Shown here: in pieces, positions 56,741 to 64,000 of the stretch
Position numbering within the stretch: the first letter of the stretch is position 1
Layout: each line of letters opens with the position of its first letter
From: CAISIP01 sp038326025
GTDB taxonomy: Bacteria > Pseudomonadota > Gammaproteobacteria > Burkholderiales > Burkholderiaceae_C
Direction of reading: 5' to 3'
DNA: 64,000 bases
NCBI GenBank assembly: GCA_038326025.1
Contig: JBBQJP010000020.1
Span: 9,983-73,982 of the forward strand
Program-made: the position numbers and the translations under genes
Notes under the pieces: model-generated
Database searches by the model: none
The model's input: the letters and a program-made list of their open reading frames with translations, nothing else
Told to the model about the DNA's origin: nothing

Positions 56741-58018
56741 ATGCGCGTATCGCTCTGGCTTCTCGCCCTGTTTGGCCTTGCCGTGGCCGCCGCCCTGTTT
56801 GCCGGCAGCAACCCCGGTTCGGTCACGGTGTTCTGGCCGCCTTACCGGATTGACCTGTCGCTCAATCTGGTGGTGGTGGTGTTGCTGGGTGCATTCCTGA
56901 CCCTGCATCTGGCGCTGCGCACCCTGTCTGCCTTGTTCGCCATTCCGCGCGAGGCACGGATGTGGCGCCAGCGCCAGCGTGAACGCAGCATGCAGTTGTC
57001 CTTGCTCGATGCCTATTCGCAACTGGTGGCCGGTCGCTTCGTGCGCGCCAAGAAGGCCGCCGAGTCGGTGCTCGATCAGGTGCGCAACCTGGCGGCCAGC
57101 GACGACAAGCTCAGTTATTCCGACCAGTTGCTTTCCACCGCGCATCTGCTGGCGGCCGAGTCTGCCCATGCGCTGCAGGATCGCGGCGCGCGCGAAGTGC
57201 ATTACCGCGCGGCGCTGGAGCATGCGTCGCGCGTCGTATCGCCCGAGCCGGGTGAAGGCGCGCGTCTGCGCGGCGCGCGATGGGCGCTGGACGACCGGGA
57301 CGCGGCGGCGGCGTTGCAGTTGCTTGACGAGGTCGCACAAGGTGCCGGGCGGCGCGTGCTGGCGCTGCGCATGCGGCTCAAGGCCGCGCGTATGGCGGGA
57401 CGCACCGTGATGGCACTGGAGACGGCACGCCTGCTGGCCAAACACCATGCCTTGTCGCAGGTCGCGGCCCATGGCGTGATACGCGGCCTTGCCTCCGAGC
57501 TGATCGCATCGGCCTACGACCCGGCGCAGCTGATGCAGGTGTGGGCCCGGCTGGATCCGAACGAACGGGTCATTCCCGACGTCGCGCTGGCCGCTGCGAT
57601 GCGCCTTCTGACCTTGCAGGGCGACGCGGCGCTCAGCCGCGAATGGCTGTTGCCGGTATGGGAGCAGATGCTGGAGCAACCATCAGCGCTGGCACTCAGT
57701 CAATGCATTGATGTGGTTCGCGTGCTGGAGACCGGTTTTGCCGCCAATGCCGAGACGCTCGAGGGCGAATGGTTGACCCGGATTGAGAGCGCCCAGCTCA
57801 GCCATCCCGGTGACCCGGTGCTGCAATACCTGGCCGGCGTGACCTGCATGCGTCTGCAGCTTTGGGGCAAGGCGCACCAGTTGCTGCAGCAATCGCTGGT
57901 GCGCCTGCAGGACGTCAGCCTGCGCCGCGATGCCTGGCGCCTGTTGGCAGAGCTAGCGCTGGAACAGGGTGACGAACAGGCGGCCACTGATGCGTGGAAG
58001 CGGGCGGCGCAAAGCTGA
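56741..58018 (+). CDS. hemY: HemY protein (haem biosynthesis-associated TPR protein)
   Basis: Inner-membrane protein of 425 aa. Two N-terminal helices (about 5-22 and 42-62, MRVSLWLLALFGLAVAAALFA; LNLVVVVLLGAFLTLHLALRTL) form the HemY_N region, followed by REARMWRQRQRERS. The rest is helical TPR-like repeats typical of HemY (SLLDAYSQLVAGRFVRAKKAAESVL; AAALQLLDEVAQGAGRRVLALRMRLKAARMAGR). Exact role in protohaem synthesis is not settled; it is not protoporphyrinogen oxidase. It starts 12 bp after hemX and is the last gene of the operon. Confidence 0.92.
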   Translation: MRVSLWLLALFGLAVAAALFAGSNPGSVTVFWPPYRIDLSLNLVVVVLLGAFLTLHLALRTLSALFAIPREARMWRQRQRERSMQLSLLDAYSQLVAGRFVRAKKAAESVLDQVRNLAASDDKLSYSDQLLSTAHLLAAESAHALQDRGAREVHYRAALEHASRVVSPEPGEGARLRGARWALDDRDAAAALQLLDEVAQGAGRRVLALRMRLKAARMAGRTVMALETARLLAKHHALSQVAAHGVIRGLASELIASAYDPAQLMQVWARLDPNERVIPDVALAAAMRLLTLQGDAALSREWLLPVWEQMLEQPSALALSQCIDVVRVLETGFAANAETLEGEWLTRIESAQLSHPGDPVLQYLAGVTCMRLQLWGKAHQLLQQSLVRLQDVSLRRDAWRLLAELALEQGDEQAATDAWKRAAQS

Positions 58019-58039
58019 TCCTGCGGTTCGCCCGCCGCT

Positions 58040-60634
58040 TCAGCGCTGAACGATCGCGATCAGCATCGATTCGAGTCGATCGAAGTCCAGCGGCTTGACC
58101 ATGTGGTCGTCGAAGCCGGCCGCCAGCGAATTCTTGCGGTCCTGCTCCTGTCCGTAGCCGGTCACGGCGATCAGGATTGCGTCAGCGGTTTCGCTGTGGG
58201 CGCGAAGCTGCCGCGCCAGCTCGTTGCCGTCGATATCCGGCAGGCCGATGTCCAGCAGGCAGACGTCGGGCTTCTCGGTGCGCGCACGCTCGAGCGCGAC
58301 GCGCGAGCCGTGCTCCACGATGACCCGATGGCCCAGTTCCTCGAGAAACATCCCCATCGTGAGCGCCGCATCGACGTTGTCGTCGACGATCATGATCAGC
58401 AGCGGCTTCACCACAGCCACCGGCTGGCGAACGGCCGGCACGACTTCGGACTCTGTCTCGTCGGTTTCCAGCAGCGGCAATGTAACGGTAAAGACACTGC
58501 CTTGCCCCAAGCCTGCGCTGGCGCCGCTGGCCTTGCCGCCATGCAGCTCCACCAGGCTCTTGACCAGCGCCAGCCCCAGGCCCAGGCCGCCGGCGGAGCG
58601 GTCGGAGCTGCGCTCTGACTGGACAAACAGCTCGAAAATGTGCGGGATCAGGTCCGCCGTCAGGCCGATGCCGTCGTCTTCTACCGTCAGCACGACTTGC
58701 TTGTGCTCCAAATGCATGGCCAGCCGGATGTTGCCCCCTGCGGGCGTGTACTTGGCGGCATTGCCCAGCAGGTTGGCAACGACCTGAACCAGACGCTTGG
58801 CGTCGCCCGACACCCGCGCCGCACCTGGCGCAAGGTGCAGCACCAGGTGGTGACCGCGCTGCTGGATGAGTGGGTTGGCCTGTTCGACCGCATCGACCAC
58901 CACGTCGCGCATCTCCAGCGGTGCCATTTCCAGTTCGACCTGGCCCCGGCTGACGCGCGACACGTCCAGCAGGTCGTCCACCAGGTTGGTCAGGTGGCTC
59001 ACTTGGCGATTGATGATGTCGCTGGCGCGCCGGACCCGGGCCTCGTCGACCGTGCCGACCCTGAGCAGTTGCGCCGCAGCACTGATGGCGGCCAGCGGGT
59101 TACGCAGCTCGTGCGCCAGCATGGCGAGGAATTCATCCTTGCGCCGGTCGGATGCCTGCAGCTTCTCATGGACCCGCCTGCGTTCACCGATGTCGCGGTA
59201 GAGAATGGCCAGGCCGCCTTCGAGCGTGGGATAGGCCCGGACCTCGAACCAGGTGAACGCAATGCTGGAAAACGCATGCCGGTACTCGATGGCCCCCGCG
59301 ATCCCCGTTTGCATAACCTTGCGGTAGAACCGATCGAGTTCGGTGCCCAATGATTCCGGCCAGGTGTCCCAGTGGCTGCGTCCGATCACGTCAGAACCGG
59401 TGCGATGACCGAGCCGCAGTCCTTCGGCATTCATTCTCGTCACGATCCAGTTCCTGTCCAGTATGGCCATGCCCTCGGTCATGCTGTCGAAGATGTGCTG
59501 GCTCTGGTCGCGTTCGGCGCGAAGGTCGGCCTGGGCCCGGGCGGCCACGGCCGTGGCCCAGGTGCGTTCGGCCACCTCGGCTGACAACGCGACTTCCTCG
59601 GCCGTCCAGTGCCTGGCCTGCGCGTTGTGCAATGAAAGGATGGCGATCATCTGCCCGGACTTGATCAGCGGAAGGACCAGATTGGCCCGCACATCGATCG
59701 CTTCATAGGCACCGGCAAAGGCCGCGGTCCTCGGGTCTGTCGCGATGTTGTCGACCACTATTGCCTGGCCGGCCCGAAGCGAGTTGATGATCTCCGGCCC
59801 GAAGTCATTGAACTTGCCCGCCTCGCCGGAAATGCGGGTCATGCCTTGGGCGGTCCAGCCGCGCCGGATGGTGTAGGTCCCTGCTGACTCGTTGACCTCG
59901 GCGTGCATCACCCGGGATACGTCCAGATGGCGGCCAAGCAGGGCACAGGCCAGGTCGATCGCGGCGTCGGGCGCGCTGAGCGTGCGCAGGCCGTCGGCGA
60001 GGGTCCGCAGGAACGCGTGGCGCCGATCCAGTTGCTGCAGCCGATGCACGTTGCCGACCAATTGCGCGTTCAGCCGGCTCTGTTCCAGGCGCGCGTCGCC
60101 GCGTTCCCGCTCTACCCGCACCCGCTGGGTCGTTTCCATCGCGATCACCGTCACGCCCAGGATCTGTCCCGATTCGTCGCGGGCCGGGGTGTAGGTGATG
60201 GTGAAGAACCTGGCCTGCGGCACGCCGGACGGCTCTATGGCGAATTCCTGATCTTCGAAGTGGACCCGTTCGCCGCCGTCCTGGACTCGCCGGTAGATCG
60301 GTTCATTGAAGGCCCACACCTCCGGCCAGCACGCGCGGGTCGGCTGTCCCAGCGCGGCAGGGTGGCGTTCCCCCAGGATCGGTTGACAGGCGTCGTTATA
60401 GACCTGGATCAGCTGCGGCCCCCACAACACGATGGTCGGCAGTGGCGAATCCAGCACCGAGCCGACGGCGATCCGCAAACTCGCCGGCCATTGTGCAATC
60501 GCGCCGAGCGGTGATTGCGACCAGTCCTTGCCGCGCACCCGCGCGGCCATCTCGCCAGGGCCCGCCGGCCAGTCAATGGAGATATCAGTCAGTTGGATTC
60601 CGTTCGCGTCTGGAGTGGATACATGAACCACCAT
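58040..60634 (-). CDS. Cytosolic hybrid histidine kinase (PAS-GAF-PAS-HisKA-HATPase-REC)
   Basis: Soluble sensor kinase of 864 aa from ATG 60634; frame extends upstream through the rne terminator, which is not coding. A PAS-like domain (about 50-170), GAF (about 205-360) and PAS (about 375-485) lead to HisKA with His508 (FLAMLAHELRNPLAAISAAAQLL), an ATP domain with NLLGNAAKY, DDGIGL and GGLGLGLALVKSLVELHGG, and a C-terminal receiver with Asp795 (CLLDIGLPDIDG) and Lys847 (MVKPLDF). No membrane segment or Hpt domain is seen. No partner regulator is next to it, so its output must use an Hpt elsewhere, or the receiver acts alone. It is convergent with hemY (21 bp). Confidence 0.88.
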   Translation of the reverse strand: MVVHVSTPDANGIQLTDISIDWPAGPGEMAARVRGKDWSQSPLGAIAQWPASLRIAVGSVLDSPLPTIVLWGPQLIQVYNDACQPILGERHPAALGQPTRACWPEVWAFNEPIYRRVQDGGERVHFEDQEFAIEPSGVPQARFFTITYTPARDESGQILGVTVIAMETTQRVRVERERGDARLEQSRLNAQLVGNVHRLQQLDRRHAFLRTLADGLRTLSAPDAAIDLACALLGRHLDVSRVMHAEVNESAGTYTIRRGWTAQGMTRISGEAGKFNDFGPEIINSLRAGQAIVVDNIATDPRTAAFAGAYEAIDVRANLVLPLIKSGQMIAILSLHNAQARHWTAEEVALSAEVAERTWATAVAARAQADLRAERDQSQHIFDSMTEGMAILDRNWIVTRMNAEGLRLGHRTGSDVIGRSHWDTWPESLGTELDRFYRKVMQTGIAGAIEYRHAFSSIAFTWFEVRAYPTLEGGLAILYRDIGERRRVHEKLQASDRRKDEFLAMLAHELRNPLAAISAAAQLLRVGTVDEARVRRASDIINRQVSHLTNLVDDLLDVSRVSRGQVELEMAPLEMRDVVVDAVEQANPLIQQRGHHLVLHLAPGAARVSGDAKRLVQVVANLLGNAAKYTPAGGNIRLAMHLEHKQVVLTVEDDGIGLTADLIPHIFELFVQSERSSDRSAGGLGLGLALVKSLVELHGGKASGASAGLGQGSVFTVTLPLLETDETESEVVPAVRQPVAVVKPLLIMIVDDNVDAALTMGMFLEELGHRVIVEHGSRVALERARTEKPDVCLLDIGLPDIDGNELARQLRAHSETADAILIAVTGYGQEQDRKNSLAAGFDDHMVKPLDFDRLESMLIAIVQR

Positions 60635-60728
60635 GGTAGAGGCATTCCGCTTGGGCGCCGACGCACAAACCTTCCTGTCAGGGCGCGTCATCACCGGGGC
60701 CTGGCCCTGGCCGGCCCAGGATCCAAAT

Positions 60729-60764
60729 AATAAAGGGTCCGTGATTACGCACGGACCCTTTATT
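60729..60764 (-). terminator. Perfect 15-bp hairpin terminator after rne
   Basis: AATAAAGGGTCCGTG (60729-60743) pairs perfectly with CACGGACCCTTTATT (60750-60764) over a 6-nt loop. On the minus strand it lies about 45 bp after the rne stop and is followed by a U-rich tract (TTTATTATTTGG in the transcript sense), so intrinsic termination is expected. It also ends the overlapping upstream frame of the kinase gene. Confidence 0.93.
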
Positions 60765-60807
60765 GTTGGCAGCGCCCCGATCAACGGGTGCCGCCTTCGT
60801 GGCGATC

Positions 60808-63801
60808 TCAGCTTGCCGACTGTTCGAACGGCAGGTTCAGATTGCGCAGGTCGCGTTTGGTTTCAACCAGCACCAGCGGACCTTCGTCGGACACCACCGG
60901 CACCGGGATTTCACGCGGTACATGGATGGGATCGGGTTGCGCGGCAATCGCGGCCTGGGCAATCCTGATCTTCTCGGCGTCGGAGTTGACCCAGTTCAGT
61001 CCGGATTGCTCTGCTATCTGCGCCAGTTCGTCGATCGGCAAGTCAAACGACTGCACCTTCGGAAGACCCGTCGCAGGTGTGGCCGCTGCTACCGGCGCTC
61101 GGGGCGCCTGAACAGGAGCCGGTTTCGACTCTGCGGCGGGCACCGAAGTCGCCTCCAGGGCTGGCGTGGGCGCTGGCGCCGTGAATCCGTCCAGCGCGGG
61201 TTGCGCCGGTGGCTCCGCACGGTCCCGGTCCTGCTGGTGTTCACCCTGGCCGCGGTCATTGCGCTCGCCGCGTGAGCGGTCGCGGCCATATCGGTCGCGT
61301 GAACGTTTCTCGCGTGGCTCGGCATTATCGGTCGTCGCGGTCATGTCACCACTGTGGGCGGCTTGTACCTGGCTTTCGGCTGGTGCTGCCACCGGCTGGT
61401 TGCCTGCGTCGCCATTCGCCTGGTCGACGGTATTGCCATCGGTTGTCGCGTCGGCAGTTGCTGCCTGGCGATCCGGACGTGGCCGGCGTTCGCGTTGGCG
61501 CTCACCGCGGCCTTCACCGCGGCCTTCGCGGCTCTCGCGACCTTCACGACCTTCACGGTTTTCGCGTGTGCCTTGTCCGTCTGCGCCGTCAGCCTGCGCC
61601 GGTGCGCCAGCGTTGTCGGCCGAAGCGTCCATCGGCGGGCGATCAGCGCCATTGCTGCGTTCGGCATCGCGGTTGCGATCTCCGCCACGCCCGCCGCGGC
61701 CACCACGCTCACCGCGGGATGGACGCTCGGCGCGCGCTTCATTGCGCATGTTGTCGTCAGCACCACCCTGGCGTTGCGCATCTTGCTGCGCTGCTGTGTC
61801 GGCGTTGACGTTGGCGTTGCTGGTCTCGCTGCGTTCGCGTGCACCTTGGCCGGCGCGCTCACCGCGCTCACCACCTCGGCCACCGCGACCACCACGACCA
61901 CCGCGTGAACGGCCTTCGCCTCGGCCTTCACCGCGACCTTCGGTACGGTTGCCATCACGACCTTCGGCGCGACGACCATCCCGACCGCCACGGCCATCAC
62001 CGCGACCGGCTTCCTTGTTCACCGGAGTCTGCGCAGGTGCCGGCGCGGCCGGCGCAGCTTCTGGCGCTGCGAACAGGCTCTTGACCCAGCCGAGGAAGCC
62101 TTTTTCGGCCGGTGCCGACGCCGCCACGGGTGCGGCGACGGGTGCTGCCGCAACGGGCTGCTTGACGGGTTCCGGCTTCGGTGGTGCCACGGGCGCGGGC
62201 GCGTCCGGCAGCACACCTTTGATCACCGGGGTCTGGCGGTTGGTTGGCTCCTGGGCCCGGCGCGTCACAGCGGTTGGGTCTTCGACTTCATCGGCCAGCT
62301 TGTAAGTGGCTTCGATGTTGTCCAGTCGCGGGTCGTCATGCTTGAGGCGCGTCAGCTTGTAGTTGGGGGTCTCCAGGGTCTTGTTGGGAACCATCAACAC
62401 GTTGATACGCTGCTTGAGCTCGATCTTGGTGATCTCGGTGCGCTTTTCGTTGAGCAGGAACGAGGCGACGTCGACCGGAACCTGGCACAGCACCGAGGCC
62501 GTGTTGTCCTTGAGCGACTCTTCCTGAATGATGCGCAGAATCTGCAACGCCGAGCTCTCGGTGTCGCGGATGTGGCCGGAACCGCCGCATCGTGGACACG
62601 GAATGGAGGCGCCTTCGCTCAGCGCCGGGCGCAGGCGCTGGCGGCTCATTTCCATCAAACCGAACTTGCTGATCGATCCGAATTGCACACGTGCACGGTC
62701 CTGGCGCAAGGCGTCTCGCAGGCGGTTTTCGACATCGCGCCGGTTGCGGCTCTCTTCCATGTCGATGAAGTCGATGACGATCAGGCCACCGAGGTCGCGC
62801 AGACGCATCTGGCGCGCGACTTCATCGGCGGCTTCCAGGTTGGTGCGGGTCGCGGTTTCCTCGATGTCGCCGCCACGAATGGCGCGCGCCGAGTTGACGT
62901 CGACCGAGACCAGCGCCTCGGTGTGGTCGATGACGATGGCGCCGCCGCTGGGCAGTTGCACCATGCGGGCATAGGCCGATTCGATCTGGTGCTCGATCTG
63001 AAAACGCGAGAACAGGGGGGCGTCGTCGCGGTAACGTTTGACGCGGGCCGCGTGTTCGGGCATCACATGCGCCATGAACTGCTGCGCCTGGTCGTACACG
63101 TCATCGGTGTCGATCAGGATGTCGCCGATGTCATGGTTGAAATAGTCGCGGATCGCACGAATCACCAGTGAAGATTCCTGATAGATCAGGAATGCGCCCT
63201 TGCCACCTTTGGACGCGCCGTCGACGGCGTTCCAGAGTTTGAGCAGGTAGTTCAAGTCCCACTGCAGCTCGGGTGCACTGCGTCCGATACCGGCGGTACG
63301 GGCAATGATGCTCATGCCGTTGGGGTACTCGAGCTGGTCGAGCGCTTCCTTCAGGTCGGCACGGTCGTCGCCTTCGATCCGGCGCGACACGCCACCGCCG
63401 CGCGGGTTGTTGGGCATCAGCACGACATATCGACCGGCCAGCGAGATGAACGTGGTCAGCGCGGCGCCTTTGTTGCCGCGTTCTTCCTTTTCGACCTGGA
63501 CGATCAGTTCCTGGCCTTCGCGGATCGCGTCCTGGATACGTGCCTGGTTGGCTTGCACACCCGGGGCGAAATTCGTGCGTGAGATTTCCTTGAACGGCAG
63601 AAAGCCGTGGCGGTCCTCGCCGTAGTCGACAAAGCAGGCCTCGAGCGATGGCTCGACGCGTGTCACTACTGCCTTGTAGATATTTCCTTTGCGCTGTTCG
63701 CGCCCTTCGATTTCGATTTCGTAGTCGAGGAGTTTTTGTCCGTCGACGATGGCCAGCCGGCGTTCTTCCGCCTGGGTGGCATTGATCAGCATCCGTTTCA
63801 T
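60808..63801 (-). CDS. rne: Ribonuclease E
   Basis: Endoribonuclease E of 997 aa from ATG 63801 (AGGAA nearby). The catalytic N-terminal half has the S1 domain (about 35-120), Asp301 (VSVDVNSA) and Asp344 (IVIDFIDM) as Mg2+ ligands, and the zinc-link Cys402-x-x-Cys405 (CPRCGGSGH). The C-terminal half (about 560-930) is low-complexity, rich in Arg-Gly-Glu-Asp with runs such as GRGEGRGEGRSRGGRGG, and Pro-Ala linkers; it is the likely RNA-binding and degradosome scaffold. The end carries a conserved tail (GLPKVQSFDLPIDELAQIAEQSGLNWVNSDAEKI). Processes rRNA, tRNA and mRNA decay. Confidence 0.95.
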   Translation of the reverse strand: MKRMLINATQAEERRLAIVDGQKLLDYEIEIEGREQRKGNIYKAVVTRVEPSLEACFVDYGEDRHGFLPFKEISRTNFAPGVQANQARIQDAIREGQELIVQVEKEERGNKGAALTTFISLAGRYVVLMPNNPRGGGVSRRIEGDDRADLKEALDQLEYPNGMSIIARTAGIGRSAPELQWDLNYLLKLWNAVDGASKGGKGAFLIYQESSLVIRAIRDYFNHDIGDILIDTDDVYDQAQQFMAHVMPEHAARVKRYRDDAPLFSRFQIEHQIESAYARMVQLPSGGAIVIDHTEALVSVDVNSARAIRGGDIEETATRTNLEAADEVARQMRLRDLGGLIVIDFIDMEESRNRRDVENRLRDALRQDRARVQFGSISKFGLMEMSRQRLRPALSEGASIPCPRCGGSGHIRDTESSALQILRIIQEESLKDNTASVLCQVPVDVASFLLNEKRTEITKIELKQRINVLMVPNKTLETPNYKLTRLKHDDPRLDNIEATYKLADEVEDPTAVTRRAQEPTNRQTPVIKGVLPDAPAPVAPPKPEPVKQPVAAAPVAAPVAASAPAEKGFLGWVKSLFAAPEAAPAAPAPAQTPVNKEAGRGDGRGGRDGRRAEGRDGNRTEGRGEGRGEGRSRGGRGGRGGRGGERGERAGQGARERSETSNANVNADTAAQQDAQRQGGADDNMRNEARAERPSRGERGGRGGRGGDRNRDAERSNGADRPPMDASADNAGAPAQADGADGQGTRENREGREGRESREGRGEGRGERQRERRPRPDRQAATADATTDGNTVDQANGDAGNQPVAAPAESQVQAAHSGDMTATTDNAEPREKRSRDRYGRDRSRGERNDRGQGEHQQDRDRAEPPAQPALDGFTAPAPTPALEATSVPAAESKPAPVQAPRAPVAAATPATGLPKVQSFDLPIDELAQIAEQSGLNWVNSDAEKIRIAQAAIAAQPDPIHVPREIPVPVVSDEGPLVLVETKRDLRNLNLPFEQSAS

Positions 63802-63909
63802 GGGTAGCGTTCCTGTTTCCTGCATCGAACCCGCGCTGCGCTGCCAAATTGCGGCGCCTCGGGTTCCTTTTGGTCTCTTGACCGATTACATGCTCATGAC
63901 GAGCAAACG
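63802..63909. promoter_or_regulatory. Upstream region of rne
   Basis: About 108 bp before the rne start and before a possible divergent ORF. It is GC-rich with a GGCGCCTCGGGTTCC stretch; no certain promoter or hairpin was identified. In some bacteria the rne leader is the target of RNase E autoregulation; the region here is too short to judge. Confidence 0.3.
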
Positions 63910-64000
63910 ATGCCTGACGAACGCTTCGAACCGATGGAAATTGCCTCGGGCCCGGACTCAGATCATGTGTCGGGGCGTTGGCACGGGGATGGGGGCGAGG
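63910..64000 (+). CDS. Possible start of a divergent gene (partial; identity unknown)
   Basis: From ATG 63910 the frame stays open to the right edge (30 codons, MPDERFEPMEIASGP...). A second ATG at 63934 is in frame. Divergent rluC next to rne is common in related bacteria, so this could be an rluC N-terminus, but nothing in these residues is diagnostic and no ribosome site is clear. Confidence 0.3.
   Translation, partial: MPDERFEPMEIASGPDSDHVSGRWHGDGGE

Noticed and set aside
60635..60784. Longer start for the hybrid kinase (ATG 60784)
   Set aside because: The added residues would be translated from the 15-bp rne terminator hairpin.

Overview
The window looks like a chromosomal segment of a high-GC betaproteobacterium of the order Burkholderiales, probably close to Comamonadaceae/Sphaerotilaceae. 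The reasons are the GC-rich codon use, the ppc-hemC-hemD-hemX-hemY arrangement, the argH/algZ/algR neighbourhood, and short in-frame palindromic repeats of a kind I associate with that group. No rRNA, tRNA, CRISPR array, transposase or phage gene was seen. No stretch longer than 300 bases lacks a gene.

Region 1 (1-4,677): a minus-strand run of a 2OG-Fe(II) oxygenase, an amino-acid ABC permease and its periplasmic binding protein (cut by the window edge). It diverges from a MetE-like methyltransferase across an intergenic region with an 18-bp near-palindromic operator candidate. A beta-propeller pseudogene (in-frame TGA, no normal N-terminus) follows.

Region 2 (4,759-23,712): the most unusual part, a seven-gene, tightly packed minus-strand operon. 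In transcription order it encodes a GAF-HlyD fusion, a PqqD-like/M50 protease/HlyD fusion, a short SecA-like ATPase, a second HlyD adaptor, a 2637-residue repeat-rich giant protein with an N-terminal DUF4347 domain, a hybrid histidine kinase with an Hpt domain, and a response regulator with a dead GGDEF and an intact EAL domain. Gaps are -4 to 28 bp except for one of about 160 bp. I read it as a dedicated export, processing and c-di-GMP control unit for one giant envelope protein. I do not recognise it as a characterised secretion system.

Region 3 (23,979-31,709): stress and redox genes. These are UspA, a hemerythrin-like protein, two flavin-reductase-fold proteins (one with a GAF domain), a large FtsX-type permease without its ATPase, a PLP-dependent dehydratase, and an Hsp20 chaperone behind a perfect FNR/ANR box.

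Region 4 (31,746-41,915): a TPP riboswitch and thiBPQ thiamine importer, then an MFS exporter, a DUF1653 protein, a P-loop NTPase, a uracil-DNA glycosylase homologue and an SMR transporter. A minus-strand trio follows: FMN-dependent 2-hydroxy-acid dehydrogenase, EamA transporter and mandelate-racemase-family enzyme.

Region 5 (42,131-48,073): DegP-type protease, an OmpR-type response regulator/kinase pair, a DsbC/G-like lipoprotein and argH. The protease gene and the two-component operon share the same CTTAGC-N5-CTTAAG element, which suggests one envelope-stress regulon.

Region 6 (48,152-58,018): algZ-algR (LytS/LytTR pair), a kinase-fold phosphotransferase, ppc (minus) and the haem genes hemC-hemD-hemX-hemY. 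This is the Pseudomonas-type argH-algZ-algR-hemCD neighbourhood with extra genes inserted.

Region 7 (58,040-64,000): an orphan cytosolic hybrid kinase, a perfect 15-bp hairpin terminator, RNase E (rne), and the first codons of a possible divergent gene at the right edge.
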